Of a stretch of DNA of 11,734 bases, positions 1-5,634 are shown piece by piece. A model generated the notes under the pieces. That model saw only the letters and a program-made list of their open reading frames with translations. It did no database searches and was not told the origin of the DNA. Position 1 is the first letter of the stretch. Each line of letters begins with the position of its first letter. Source of the DNA: Candidatus Woesearchaeota archaeon (GTDB lineage: Archaea; Nanobdellota; Nanobdellia; Woesearchaeales; BM511); assembly GCA_018221175.1 (NCBI GenBank), contig JAAOYE010000002.1, forward strand, positions 1-11,734, read 5' to 3'. A program made the translations under genes and the position numbers.

Positions 1-208
1 ATATTGATATCGATTCATGCCCTACTTCACTTTGTTCATTAAAAAAGCTATTCACTCAGTTCTCGTCGCGTCAACTGCATTTGCTGCGTAAACGACAGAT
101 AATGCAGGCGGCGACGGTCATGAATCAGTATACAAAAAGATGTTATTCCGGATGAACCTGTTCGTTTGAGAACAAAACAGTTGGAACGTTAATGACATAA
201 CTTTGCGT
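1..208. other. Window-edge intergenic stretch, no convincing gene
   Basis: No reading frame here looks like a known protein. One plus-strand frame is open from the left edge to a TGA near 158, but its translation is not recognisable. On the minus strand an ATG at 18 (beginning MNRYQY) has a weak T-rich TATA-like element about 25 nt upstream and could open a gene running off the left edge, but six codons are too few to judge. What can be supported is structure: a GC-rich stem-loop at 64-116 and an inverted repeat at 150-214, each listed separately. Confidence 0.5.
64..116. other. GC-rich extended stem-loop, candidate structured RNA
   Basis: CGTCGC (64-69) is perfectly complementary to GCGACG (111-116). 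Inside it CTGCATT (75-81) pairs with AATGCAG (101-107), then CTG (84-86) with CAG (96-98) and CG (87-88) with CG (93-94) around a TAAA loop. The block 61-120 contains 33 G/C in 60 bases, much richer than the AT-rich surroundings. In AT-rich archaea such islands are often structured RNA. It has no tRNA-like arms and no hallmark I recognise, and it could instead be a palindromic repeat unit or an edge of foreign DNA. The direction of transcription is unknown. Confidence 0.4.
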
Positions 209-214
209 TCATCC
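150..214 (-). repeat. Inverted repeat spanning the thrS stop codon
   Basis: GGATGAAC (150-157) and GTTCATCC (207-214) form a perfect 8-bp inverted repeat. The right arm overlaps the thrS TGA stop (211-209). Between them a smaller hairpin can form (GTTC/GAAC around six bases near 161-174). In the thrS transcript this would fold just after the stop and could act in 3'-end formation or mRNA stability. The thermodynamics have not been computed and the arms are about 49 nt apart, so the support is modest. Confidence 0.3.
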
Positions 215-2086
215 AACAAAGATTGGTCTTTTTGAAAGAAGTCTTGGAAGCGAAAGTGGCTTGAAAGGGAACCCTTCAGTTTGCTTGTGAATATGTTTTA
301 TCAGTTCTTTTTTAGAAAACATTTTTTGGTCTTTTTCACCTCTTATTCTCACTTTAAACCTGCCTTTTTTTACTTCATCATCACCAACAACAAGTGTTAG
401 AGGAGTCCACTGTTGCTCTGCTCGCCTTATTTTTTTGCCAATACTGTCTGCATTGTCATCGATATCAGCCCGGATATCATTGTCATAGAGTTCTTGTGCC
501 AAAACTTCGCAAAACTTCATGTGTTTGTCAACTGAAACAGGTAAAATCCTGACTTGAGATGGAGAAAGCCACATTGGAAACATTGGAGCCACGCCTTTTT
601 TCATTTTTTCTGCTTCTTTTTCAAGCAGCGTATATATTACTCTTTCAATTGCGCCTGATGGGCTGCAGTGAAGAATTATAGGATGATGTTTTTTTCCTTT
701 CTTGTCCATGAAAGTTATGTCGTAGGTTTCTCCGTTTTCCACATCGATTTGGTCTGTACAAAGAGCACTTGCCTTGTCTAGATTATCGACAAAGTTAAAC
801 TCGTATTTTAAGACAAAGTAGAATTTTCTTTCATCCCACATCTCAACAAGAGCAGGCTTTTTGTACTTTTTAATAATGTTTTTTAAAAGAGGCTTATTTT
901 TTTCATAAAAGTCTTTTGTGATTCTTATTGCCAGCTCTAACTCATCAGTTTTTAGTCCAAAGCCTTTGGTTGTGTCAATGCATAAATCAAAGCGGGTCAT
1001 AAACTCTTCTTTTGCCTGTGTCATGTTTTCACAAAGCGCGTGTACGTCTGGCATGGTAAATGCACGAAGGCGTCGAAGACCTGTAACTTCTCCGGATTGT
1101 TCGCGTCTAAAAGAGTACCTTGTCATTTCATAAAGGCGCAGCGGCAAATTTTTATACGATAAAGTCGCGTCGTGTGCAATCAAAAACTGGCCAAAGCACG
1201 CGGCAAATCTTAAGAAAAAATTTCTTTTGTCAGATGATATCTGATATTGGCGTGCAGGAAATTTATTTAGATATTTTTCAAGTGTCGGATGCTTCATGTC
1301 ATACATGATTGGCGTTTCAACCTCAACACCGCCATAATCAATTACTTTGTCGGTGACATATTCCTCAATTAATTTTTTTACAAGTCTTCCTTTTGGATAG
1401 TATCTTAGGTTTCCGCTGTCTGTTCCCGGTTCGTGGTCTACAAGCTCTAATTTTTTCATTAGCGCGACATGCGGCGGTTCTCTGTCAGCAGTCCTCACTT
1501 TTTCTTTTTCATATGATGCAAATTTTTTAAGATTAGAATATTTTTTGAAATCAAACTTGTCTACTGGGTGAAGTTTACCTTTAAGGTCCATGATGTACCA
1601 GTAGGACTTTAGCTTTTCTTCTTCTTTTATGGCCTTTGAGACCATTTCTTTCTCATCTTTTTTGTCTACTGGTGAGAATTCTCTTGAAAGTTCTGCAAGA
1701 GGGTGTCCTTTGCATTTTATCTCAAATGATTTGTACCATCCAAACGGAGAGCGCGACGCATCGTATTTGTATTTTTTTAGAATTTTTTGTGCTTCCTGCA
1801 TGACTTTTATTGCGGTGTCCGGCTTTGCAAGATTTGAAGAAAGATGGGCGTAAGGATAAAGAACTATCTTTTTGGTCTTAACCTGCTCTGCTATTTTTTT
1901 GGCTTCTTGTGCAAGCATCTTTGCAGCGTCTTTTTCTACGCCTTCATCTGATGATTCGACCGAAGTGAAAACAACCAGGCACTCTTCTATTCTTTTCTTT
2001 TTTTTCTTTGTTTCCTCAGCTGTTTTTAGAGCTTTTTTTATAGGTTCAAATTCGACATAATCTGAGTGCAAAGCAAGTATTTTCAT
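209..2086 (-). CDS. thrS: Threonyl-tRNA synthetase, archaeal type with editing domain
   Basis: Charges tRNA-Thr with threonine in the cytoplasm. The 625 residues carry the archaeal N-terminal editing domain (about 1-140, D-aminoacyl-tRNA deacylase-like fold), shown by LHSDYVEFEP near the start, YPYAHLSSNLAKP (about 77-89) and FGWYKSFEIKCKGHPLAELS (about 115-134). That domain removes wrongly attached serine. The class II catalytic core follows, with motif 2 (RYSFRREQSG, about 323-332) and Zn ligands that I assign as Cys297, His349 and His473 in the RFAAC, MPDVHAL and LHCSPSGAIER contexts. The C-terminal anticodon-binding domain begins near 507. I chose the ATG at 2086: a GTG six codons upstream is open, but family members start at the MKILALHSD position, and the TATA box sits about 30 nt before 2086, as expected for a leaderless transcript. 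It is transcribed alone, and the protein ends at the usual family end. Confidence 0.97.
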   Translation of the reverse strand: MKILALHSDYVEFEPIKKALKTAEETKKKKKRIEECLVVFTSVESSDEGVEKDAAKMLAQEAKKIAEQVKTKKIVLYPYAHLSSNLAKPDTAIKVMQEAQKILKKYKYDASRSPFGWYKSFEIKCKGHPLAELSREFSPVDKKDEKEMVSKAIKEEEKLKSYWYIMDLKGKLHPVDKFDFKKYSNLKKFASYEKEKVRTADREPPHVALMKKLELVDHEPGTDSGNLRYYPKGRLVKKLIEEYVTDKVIDYGGVEVETPIMYDMKHPTLEKYLNKFPARQYQISSDKRNFFLRFAACFGQFLIAHDATLSYKNLPLRLYEMTRYSFRREQSGEVTGLRRLRAFTMPDVHALCENMTQAKEEFMTRFDLCIDTTKGFGLKTDELELAIRITKDFYEKNKPLLKNIIKKYKKPALVEMWDERKFYFVLKYEFNFVDNLDKASALCTDQIDVENGETYDITFMDKKGKKHHPIILHCSPSGAIERVIYTLLEKEAEKMKKGVAPMFPMWLSPSQVRILPVSVDKHMKFCEVLAQELYDNDIRADIDDNADSIGKKIRRAEQQWTPLTLVVGDDEVKKGRFKVRIRGEKDQKMFSKKELIKHIHKQTEGFPFKPLSLPRLLSKRPIFVG

Positions 2087-2110
2087 AGTGAATAAAATAA
2101 ACACTGAGCT

Positions 2111-2122
2111 TATTTATAAAAG
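2111..2122 (-). promoter_or_regulatory. TATA box of thrS
   Basis: On the minus strand CTTTTATAAATA gives a strong archaeal TATA core TTTATAAA (2120-2113). Its centre is about 30 nt from the ATG at 2086, which predicts transcription starting at or just before the start codon. There is no Shine-Dalgarno sequence in front of thrS, consistent with a leaderless mRNA. Confidence 0.7.
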
Positions 2123-2123
2123 T

Positions 2124-2152
2124 TTTGTGGATATCCAAAAGATATTCACAAA
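2124..2152. promoter_or_regulatory. Near-perfect palindrome upstream of the thrS TATA box
   Basis: TTTGTGGATATC (2124-2135) and GATATTCACAAA (2141-2152) are inverted copies with 11 of 12 positions matching, separated by CAAAA. The centre lies about 22 bp upstream of the TATA centre, next to the place of the BRE element. This suits a dimeric transcription factor acting on thrS. No regulator can be named. Confidence 0.45.
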
Positions 2153-2216
2153 GCCCTAAAACATCATTTTGTTTTTACTGGTTGTGGGAAAGCAATTTAT
2201 TTGTCCTTCAACATCA

Positions 2217-2257
2217 AATTTAAATACCTAAAAAACATATAATCACAAGTGAGGGAG
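2217..2257 (+). promoter_or_regulatory. TATA box and Shine-Dalgarno for the 81-residue protein gene
   Basis: AAATTTAAATACC (2217-2229) is a TATA box whose core TTTAAATA recurs in other promoters of the window. It predicts a start near 2250. GAGGGAG (2251-2257) lies 8 nt before the ATG at 2266 and favours that start over the in-frame GTG at 2257, which would fall inside the ribosome-binding site. Confidence 0.6.
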
Positions 2258-2265
2258 TGGTAGGA

Positions 2266-2511
2266 ATGGAAGCGTCTTTTAAGAGTTTTGGACTTGAAGA
2301 GTTCATAAGAGAATTTTTAGGATTAAAAGACTGGTCAGAATATTACAAAAAACGCGAAGACGAGTTTGAAAAAGAAATGTTCGCAGAAGTCCTTGGATTT
2401 GAGCCGGATAATTACTACAGTGCATGGGAAAATATGAGGATGCAAAACAGGCTTGGCATGCATATTCATACAGGAAGTGACGGTTCTTTGGGCGCAACTG
2501 CTAGGGTTTAG
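2266..2511 (+). CDS. Small acidic protein of unknown function (81 aa)
   Basis: I do not recognise this protein. It is rich in Glu, Asp, Lys and aromatic residues, is predicted mostly helical, and has no membrane segment or signal peptide. Visible features are a helical start (FGLEEFIREFLGLKDW), a charged middle (KKREDEFEKEMF) and a Gly/Ser-containing tail with MHIHTG that looks flexible. Its own TATA box and a well placed Shine-Dalgarno support real expression. It stands alone between divergent thrS and a convergent operon, and its TAG stop (2509-2511) overlaps the last bases of the neighbouring hydrolase gene by three bases. Possible roles such as a small adaptor or a DNA-binding accessory protein are guesses with no motif behind them. 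Confidence 0.65.
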   Translation: MEASFKSFGLEEFIREFLGLKDWSEYYKKREDEFEKEMFAEVLGFEPDNYYSAWENMRMQNRLGMHIHTGSDGSLGATARV

Positions 2512-3224
2512 ATTATTTCAACATTGCACTTTGCCAGTTTTTTAAATTCATCAGCAGATTCTAGGTTGCCAACAATCTTGTTGTAGTGCATTGGAATTAC
2601 AACTTTTGGATTAATAGCATCGCATGCTTTTGCAGCCTCAGCTGCGTCCATTGTATATGTTCCGCCAACAGGCAAAAGTGCGACGTCAACATTGAAGTTT
2701 GACATTTCTGGAATAACGTCAGTGTCGCCGGCATGATAAACTCTTGTACCAGACGCATCCACAATGTATCCCACCCAAGCGTTTTGCTGCGGGTGAAACT
2801 GCTTGTTAACATTGTATGACGGAACAGTCTCAATCTCTATGCCTTCAATAGTTTTTTTGTCACCTGGACTCACAAGCACTAATTTTCCGCCAACTTTTCC
2901 TGCAAACTTACTAGTGCAATCACCCGGCGCCAAAATCACAGTGCCATCACCAACAATTTTTTTCAAATCGTTTATTGAGCAGTGATCATAGTGTGAGTGG
3001 GTTACAAGAACAATGTCTGCTGTTTCTACATCCTCAATTTCAAAAGGGTCAATATAAATTGTTTTATCCTGTGTTTTTATTTTAAAGCTTGCATGACCAA
3101 GCCAGTAAAGCATTGAATTCTCATTAAGTTTGTATTCATGCATTGAATTTTCACCTCGATTGTTAGTATAGCATCCAATAATTAAAAATGCCATAATAAT
3201 AAGTACTATAAAAATTCTTCTCAT
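2508..3224 (-). CDS. UlaG/UPF0173-like metallo-beta-lactamase-fold hydrolase, possible lipoprotein form
   Basis: Metal-dependent hydrolase of the metallo-beta-lactamase fold (COG2220, UlaG/UPF0173 type); substrate unknown. From the first start (238 residues) the metal motif HSHYDH is at 76-81, with further likely ligands His144 (QFHPQQ), Asp167 (HAGDTD) and His213 (PMHYN). The family core (YWLGHASFKI) begins near residue 40. Residues 1-18 read as a lipoprotein signal: two arginines, a hydrophobic run, then IIGC with Cys18 at the lipobox. A second start, Met28 (ATG at 3143), has a near-perfect Shine-Dalgarno 7 nt ahead and would give a 211-residue cytoplasmic protein. The long form lacks a Shine-Dalgarno but has a TATA-like element about 26 nt upstream, so it could be leaderless. 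It is the last gene of the translin-peptidase operon, 18 nt after the peptidase stop. The function class is secure; start and location are open. Confidence 0.9.
   Translation of the reverse strand: MRRIFIVLIIMAFLIIGCYTNNRGENSMHEYKLNENSMLYWLGHASFKIKTQDKTIYIDPFEIEDVETADIVLVTHSHYDHCSINDLKKIVGDGTVILAPGDCTSKFAGKVGGKLVLVSPGDKKTIEGIEIETVPSYNVNKQFHPQQNAWVGYIVDASGTRVYHAGDTDVIPEMSNFNVDVALLPVGGTYTMDAAEAAKACDAINPKVVIPMHYNKIVGNLESADEFKKLAKCNVEII
3151..3157 (-). promoter_or_regulatory. Strong internal Shine-Dalgarno for a second hydrolase start
   Basis: The minus strand reads GAGGTGA, a seven-base match to the 16S rRNA 3' end (UCACCUC), 7 nt before the ATG at 3143. It lies inside the coding sequence of the longer hydrolase form. 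It is as good as the ribosome-binding sites in front of other downstream operon genes in this window. Confidence 0.6.
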
Positions 3225-3242
3225 AAAAATAGTATGTCAAAA

Positions 3243-3253
3243 TTAAATTAAAA
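3243..3253 (-). promoter_or_regulatory. Possible internal TATA box for the hydrolase gene
   Basis: On the minus strand TTTTAATTTAA overlaps the end of the peptidase gene and is preceded by purine-rich GGAAAG. It sits about 25 nt before the ATG at 3224, the spacing seen at the leaderless genes here. The match is weaker than the TTTAAATA boxes and could be chance in AT-rich DNA. Confidence 0.3.
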
Positions 3254-4202
3254 GCTTTCCATCCAGCATGATTTCTTTTCCATCAACAATGATTGTTGGC
3301 TCTTTTATGACGCCGTCAAGATGCAGAGGAACATTTACATCTCCGCCAAAAGAATCGTTTTTGCCAAGCGCGATGTGGCAGGTTCCAAAAACTTTTTCAT
3401 CTTCCAAAACAACGCCGGTTATCTTTGCTTTTTTGTTTGTGCCAATTCCTAGTTCTGCAATGTTGTAAGCATTTTTATCATTAACATCTTCCAGTACTTC
3501 TCTGAGTTTTTTTGCTTCATCTCCGCCTTCGATTTTAACTGCAAAACCATTTTGAACTCGGATTTTTATAGGTTCATTTAGCTTTCCTACACCTGCATGT
3601 GACGTGTCAACAACATACACGCCGTTAGTTCCTGTCTGAACTGGAGCAAGGAAAGCTTCGGCGTCCGGCAGATTTCCCCAATATCCTTCTTTTGTAAACA
3701 GGCCTGCTTTTCTTCCATGAGCAACTGCACTGTCAATATTCATTGTGATATCAGTTCCAATCTGTGTTGTTATCTTCACAGTTTTTCCAGCGTCTAAGAC
3801 ATCTGCTATTTTATTTGTTATTTCCTTCATTTCATCATAGTCAACATTAATAGTTCTTGTCAATATATCTTTAGTAATTCCAGGAAGCGTAGCAATCCGC
3901 ACACCGAGTTTTGTTGCTTCAATTCTTGCGTTTGTGTGAGAAAGGGACATAGTGGTTGGAATTATCAAGACATCATACTCACGCATTTTTTTTGAAACGT
4001 TGCTTGGCGGCTCCTCCCCATTTGCTTTTCCAACAGGAATTTCTAAAAAATCAACATTGTTAGATATTTTTTGGGCAGCATCATAAAGAAGTTTGCCAAT
4101 ACCTTTTTTATTTTCGTCAGTTATGACCAAGCAAGATTCTTCTGGCTTTAATGCAAGACATTTATTGACGACAATGTCTGTTGCATTTTGCAATTCATCC
4201 AT
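3243..4202 (-). CDS. M29/AmpT-like metallopeptidase
   Basis: Predicted cytoplasmic metal-dependent aminopeptidase (peptidase family M29, COG2309), 319 residues, which is shorter than bacterial AmpT (about 400). The C-terminal half carries the family blocks: NLPDAEAFLAP (177-187), AELGIGT (249-255), LEDEK (266-270), GTCHIALG (273-280) and PLHLDG (292-297). By analogy the metal ligands would be Glu250, Glu267, His276, His294 and Asp296. The stretch after the first His (KNDSFGG) may lack the conserved active-site Tyr of characterised enzymes, so substrate or activity could differ. The N-terminal half (Rossmann-like, VLIIPTTMSLSHTNARI) matches the usual regulatory domain. The start at 4202 has no clear Shine-Dalgarno; it follows a 21-codon micro-ORF in the same frame and may depend on coupled translation. 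It probably shares the translin promoter. Confidence 0.85.
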   Translation of the reverse strand: MDELQNATDIVVNKCLALKPEESCLVITDENKKGIGKLLYDAAQKISNNVDFLEIPVGKANGEEPPSNVSKKMREYDVLIIPTTMSLSHTNARIEATKLGVRIATLPGITKDILTRTINVDYDEMKEITNKIADVLDAGKTVKITTQIGTDITMNIDSAVAHGRKAGLFTKEGYWGNLPDAEAFLAPVQTGTNGVYVVDTSHAGVGKLNEPIKIRVQNGFAVKIEGGDEAKKLREVLEDVNDKNAYNIAELGIGTNKKAKITGVVLEDEKVFGTCHIALGKNDSFGGDVNVPLHLDGVIKEPTIIVDGKEIMLDGKLLI

Positions 4203-4208
4203 TTTTTT

Positions 4209-4274
4209 CTACCGCTCAATTTTCTTCAGGTTTTCTGCTTCAAAAAAGAAATCAACAAGTTTTTTTTCTGTCAT
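4209..4274 (-). CDS. 21-codon micro-ORF between translin and peptidase genes
   Basis: The minus strand encodes MTEKKLVDFFFEAENLKKIE plus Arg, ending in TAG. It starts 4 nt after the translin stop and ends 6 nt before the peptidase ATG, the tight spacing typical of translated operon genes. It is in the same frame as the peptidase (codon 22 TAG, 23-24 AAA AAA, 25 ATG). The peptide resembles, from memory, the N-terminus of YfbR-like HD-domain hydrolases (pattern FFxEAGxLKxxxRxGW), stopping where the conserved Gly-Trp would follow. It may be a remnant of such a gene, a leader that couples translation, or a genuine microprotein. Confidence 0.35.
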   Translation of the reverse strand: MTEKKLVDFFFEAENLKKIER

Positions 4275-4278
4275 ACTA

Positions 4279-4851
4279 TCACTTTTTTGCAACGTCGTAA
4301 AGAACTTCTTCTGCTTTTTTCAAATTCCACTTGATTGAATCAGACTTTTTTCTAAGATCTGAATTTCTAAAATTAAATTTCAAAAACTGGCCGTATATAT
4401 CCTCAATAGTGTCTCTGATTTTTTTAACGTCATCTTTTTTGCCTTCAATTGCTTTTGCAACAGCACGTCTTGCAAGCTCGCCAGTTAGATCAGAAAGTCC
4501 GCCAAGGTAGACTTCTGTAGAAACATTAAGAGATTTCTTGGATGGAATATTTCCATTTTTTGCAAACTCGAAGTACGCCACGGCTTCAACCCATTCTTCA
4601 ACACCAGCATTAAAAGCGCCAACAGCATCAAGCCCCTTAGTCTTAGAAATGCTCTTTTTTAAAACATCAATAATCTTCTTGGCACTGTCTATTTTTTTCT
4701 TTGAATAGTTAAGGTCGTTTCTATGGACATCATAAATTGCCTGCTTTGAACTTTTCAAAATCTCTCTTGATTTCTTTATTATTTCTTCTCTTTTCTCGTC
4801 AAAATCAGCCATTTCACTAGCCATCTTTTTAAATTCTTTTTTGTCAATCAT
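4279..4851 (-). CDS. Translin-family RNA-binding protein
   Basis: Archaeal translin homologue (COG2178), 190 residues, all-helical. Translin/TRAX proteins form ring-shaped oligomers that bind single-stranded RNA or DNA; some members are RNases acting on tRNA processing fragments. Family blocks are visible: an N-terminal Lys/Glu-rich helix, an AIYDVHRNDL segment (38-47), GVEEWVEAVAYFEF (83-96) and YLGGLSDLTGELARRA (115-130). Glu residues in the second block and Asp/Glu in the third (Asp121, Glu125) are in the places where TRAX has its catalytic acids, but I cannot confirm nuclease activity. I chose the ATG at 4851: a TATA box lies about 25 nt upstream, giving a leaderless message, and the family starts here. 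An in-frame TTG at 4923 would add 24 basic residues unlike the family. First gene of the operon with the peptidase and hydrolase. Confidence 0.9.
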   Translation of the reverse strand: MIDKKEFKKMASEMADFDEKREEIIKKSREILKSSKQAIYDVHRNDLNYSKKKIDSAKKIIDVLKKSISKTKGLDAVGAFNAGVEEWVEAVAYFEFAKNGNIPSKKSLNVSTEVYLGGLSDLTGELARRAVAKAIEGKKDDVKKIRDTIEDIYGQFLKFNFRNSDLRKKSDSIKWNLKKAEEVLYDVAKK

Positions 4852-4870
4852 GAAACGCAATAATTTAGGG

Positions 4871-4882
4871 TTTTTTATAAAG
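4871..4882 (-). promoter_or_regulatory. TATA box of the translin operon
   Basis: The minus strand reads CTTTATAAAAAA with its core centred near 4878, about 26 nt before the ATG at 4851. This predicts a leaderless transcript for the translin-peptidase-hydrolase operon. A second AT-rich palindromic box, TTTAAATAAA (4941-4950), could serve either strand as a distal promoter. Confidence 0.6.
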
Positions 4883-4974
4883 TTATTCCCTTTTGAGCAA
4901 TTTTTTTTAAAGTAAATCTTCAAAATGAAATAATTAAAAATTTAAATAAAATTTTCATATTATTGATAAAAGAC

Positions 4975-4992
4975 TTAATTGACGACAATTAA
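4975..4992. promoter_or_regulatory. Perfect palindrome upstream of the membrane-protein operon promoter
   Basis: TTAATTG (4975-4981) and CAATTAA (4986-4992) are perfect inverted copies around ACGA. The centre is 22 bp upstream of the TATA centre of the plus-strand operon, the same offset as the palindrome in front of thrS. It suits a dimeric regulator; a chance AT-rich palindrome cannot be excluded. Confidence 0.4.
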
Positions 4993-5000
4993 TTAGAAAG

Positions 5001-5010
5001 TTTTAAATAC
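5001..5010 (+). promoter_or_regulatory. TATA box of the three-membrane-protein operon
   Basis: TTTTAAATAC, with purine-rich GAAAG just upstream as a possible BRE. The predicted start is near 5032-5036, at or a few bases before the ATG at 5037, so the first message is leaderless or nearly so. The core TTTAAATA is identical to that ahead of the 81-residue protein gene. Confidence 0.7.
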
Positions 5011-5036
5011 TACACATATCACAAATTGATGTAAGT

Positions 5037-5633
5037 ATGGCTTCAACTTTTAGAGAAATGATTGAATTTATGGACCGAATCGGCGTTTACGACGTCATTT
5101 TACCATTTCTTTTAGTTTTTAGTGCTGTATTTGCCATACTGGAAAAAACAAAAATTCTAGGCACAGAAGAATATGACGGAAAAAAATACACGCGAAAAAA
5201 CCAAAACGCAATGATGTCCTTTGTCATATCATTTCTAGTTGTCGCATCAAGTGAGCTTGTGCGAACAATAAATGAAGCCATGGCAAATGTAGTCTTGCTA
5301 ATACTCTTATCAATATCATTCATGCTGCTTCTTGGAAGCATACACACAGGTGACGAAGAGTTCTTCTTGGAAAAGGGACCTTGGAGAACAGCATTTACCT
5401 GGCTTTTTTTTGTTGGAATCATCGGCGTTTTTTTAGACGCCATACACTACAAAGGACAGCCATTTTTAGAGTATGCATGGGACTATGTTGTCCAGAGATG
5501 GGATACTAACTGGTTTGGATCACTAATACTAATTGGAATATTAATAGGGTTCATGGTCTTTATAACAAAAGAGCCAAGACCAATAAAACATAAAGGCGGA
5601 GGGTCATCTGACTCAAAAGAAGGAGGAAACTAA
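5037..5633 (+). CDS. Five-TM membrane protein, first of a tandem triplet
   Basis: I know no function for this family. The 198-residue protein has an N-terminal amphipathic stretch (FREMIEFMDRIGVYDV) and five predicted membrane segments near 18-36, 59-77, 83-102, 119-136 and 161-177. After the first segment comes EKTKILG (36-42), matched by QKTKVLG and TWGKVLG in the next two genes. A charged loop (43-57) separates TM1 and TM2, and the tail is Gly/Ser/Lys-rich. No catalytic motif is visible. The start fits the near-leaderless promoter, and the gene ends one base before the next ATG. Adjacency to coiled-coil proteins and a type IV secretion motor suggests a membrane component of that machine; this is inference. 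Confidence 0.85.
   Translation: MASTFREMIEFMDRIGVYDVILPFLLVFSAVFAILEKTKILGTEEYDGKKYTRKNQNAMMSFVISFLVVASSELVRTINEAMANVVLLILLSISFMLLLGSIHTGDEEFFLEKGPWRTAFTWLFFVGIIGVFLDAIHYKGQPFLEYAWDYVVQRWDTNWFGSLILIGILIGFMVFITKEPRPIKHKGGGSSDSKEGGN
5621..5626 (+). promoter_or_regulatory. Shine-Dalgarno of the second triplet gene
   Basis: AGGAGG sits 8 nt before the ATG at 5635, inside the end of the preceding gene. It shows that internal operon genes in this genome use strong Shine-Dalgarno sites while first genes are leaderless. Confidence 0.7.
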
Positions 5634-5634
5634 A

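Noticed and set aside
64..174. tRNA gene in the left-edge structured region
   Set aside because: No acceptor stem, anticodon arm or T-loop consensus could be arranged; the hairpins do not form a cloverleaf.
143..208. Readthrough of the thrS TGA into 22 further in-frame codons
   Set aside because: The protein already ends at the usual position for archaeal threonyl-tRNA synthetases, and the extension is unrecognisable.
2087..2104. GTG start six codons upstream for thrS
   Set aside because: It adds six residues absent from the family, and the TATA box would lie only about 12 nt from it, too close to include it in the transcript.
4209..4211. TAG between the micro-ORF and the peptidase read as pyrrolysine or suppressed
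   Set aside because: The peptidase begins at its normal family start after the TAG, so no extension is needed, and nothing here indicates pyrrolysine genes.
4852..4923. TTG start extending the translin protein by 24 residues
   Set aside because: The added basic stretch does not look like the family, and a TATA box inside it fits a leaderless start at 4851. A distal box at 4941-4950 keeps a small doubt.
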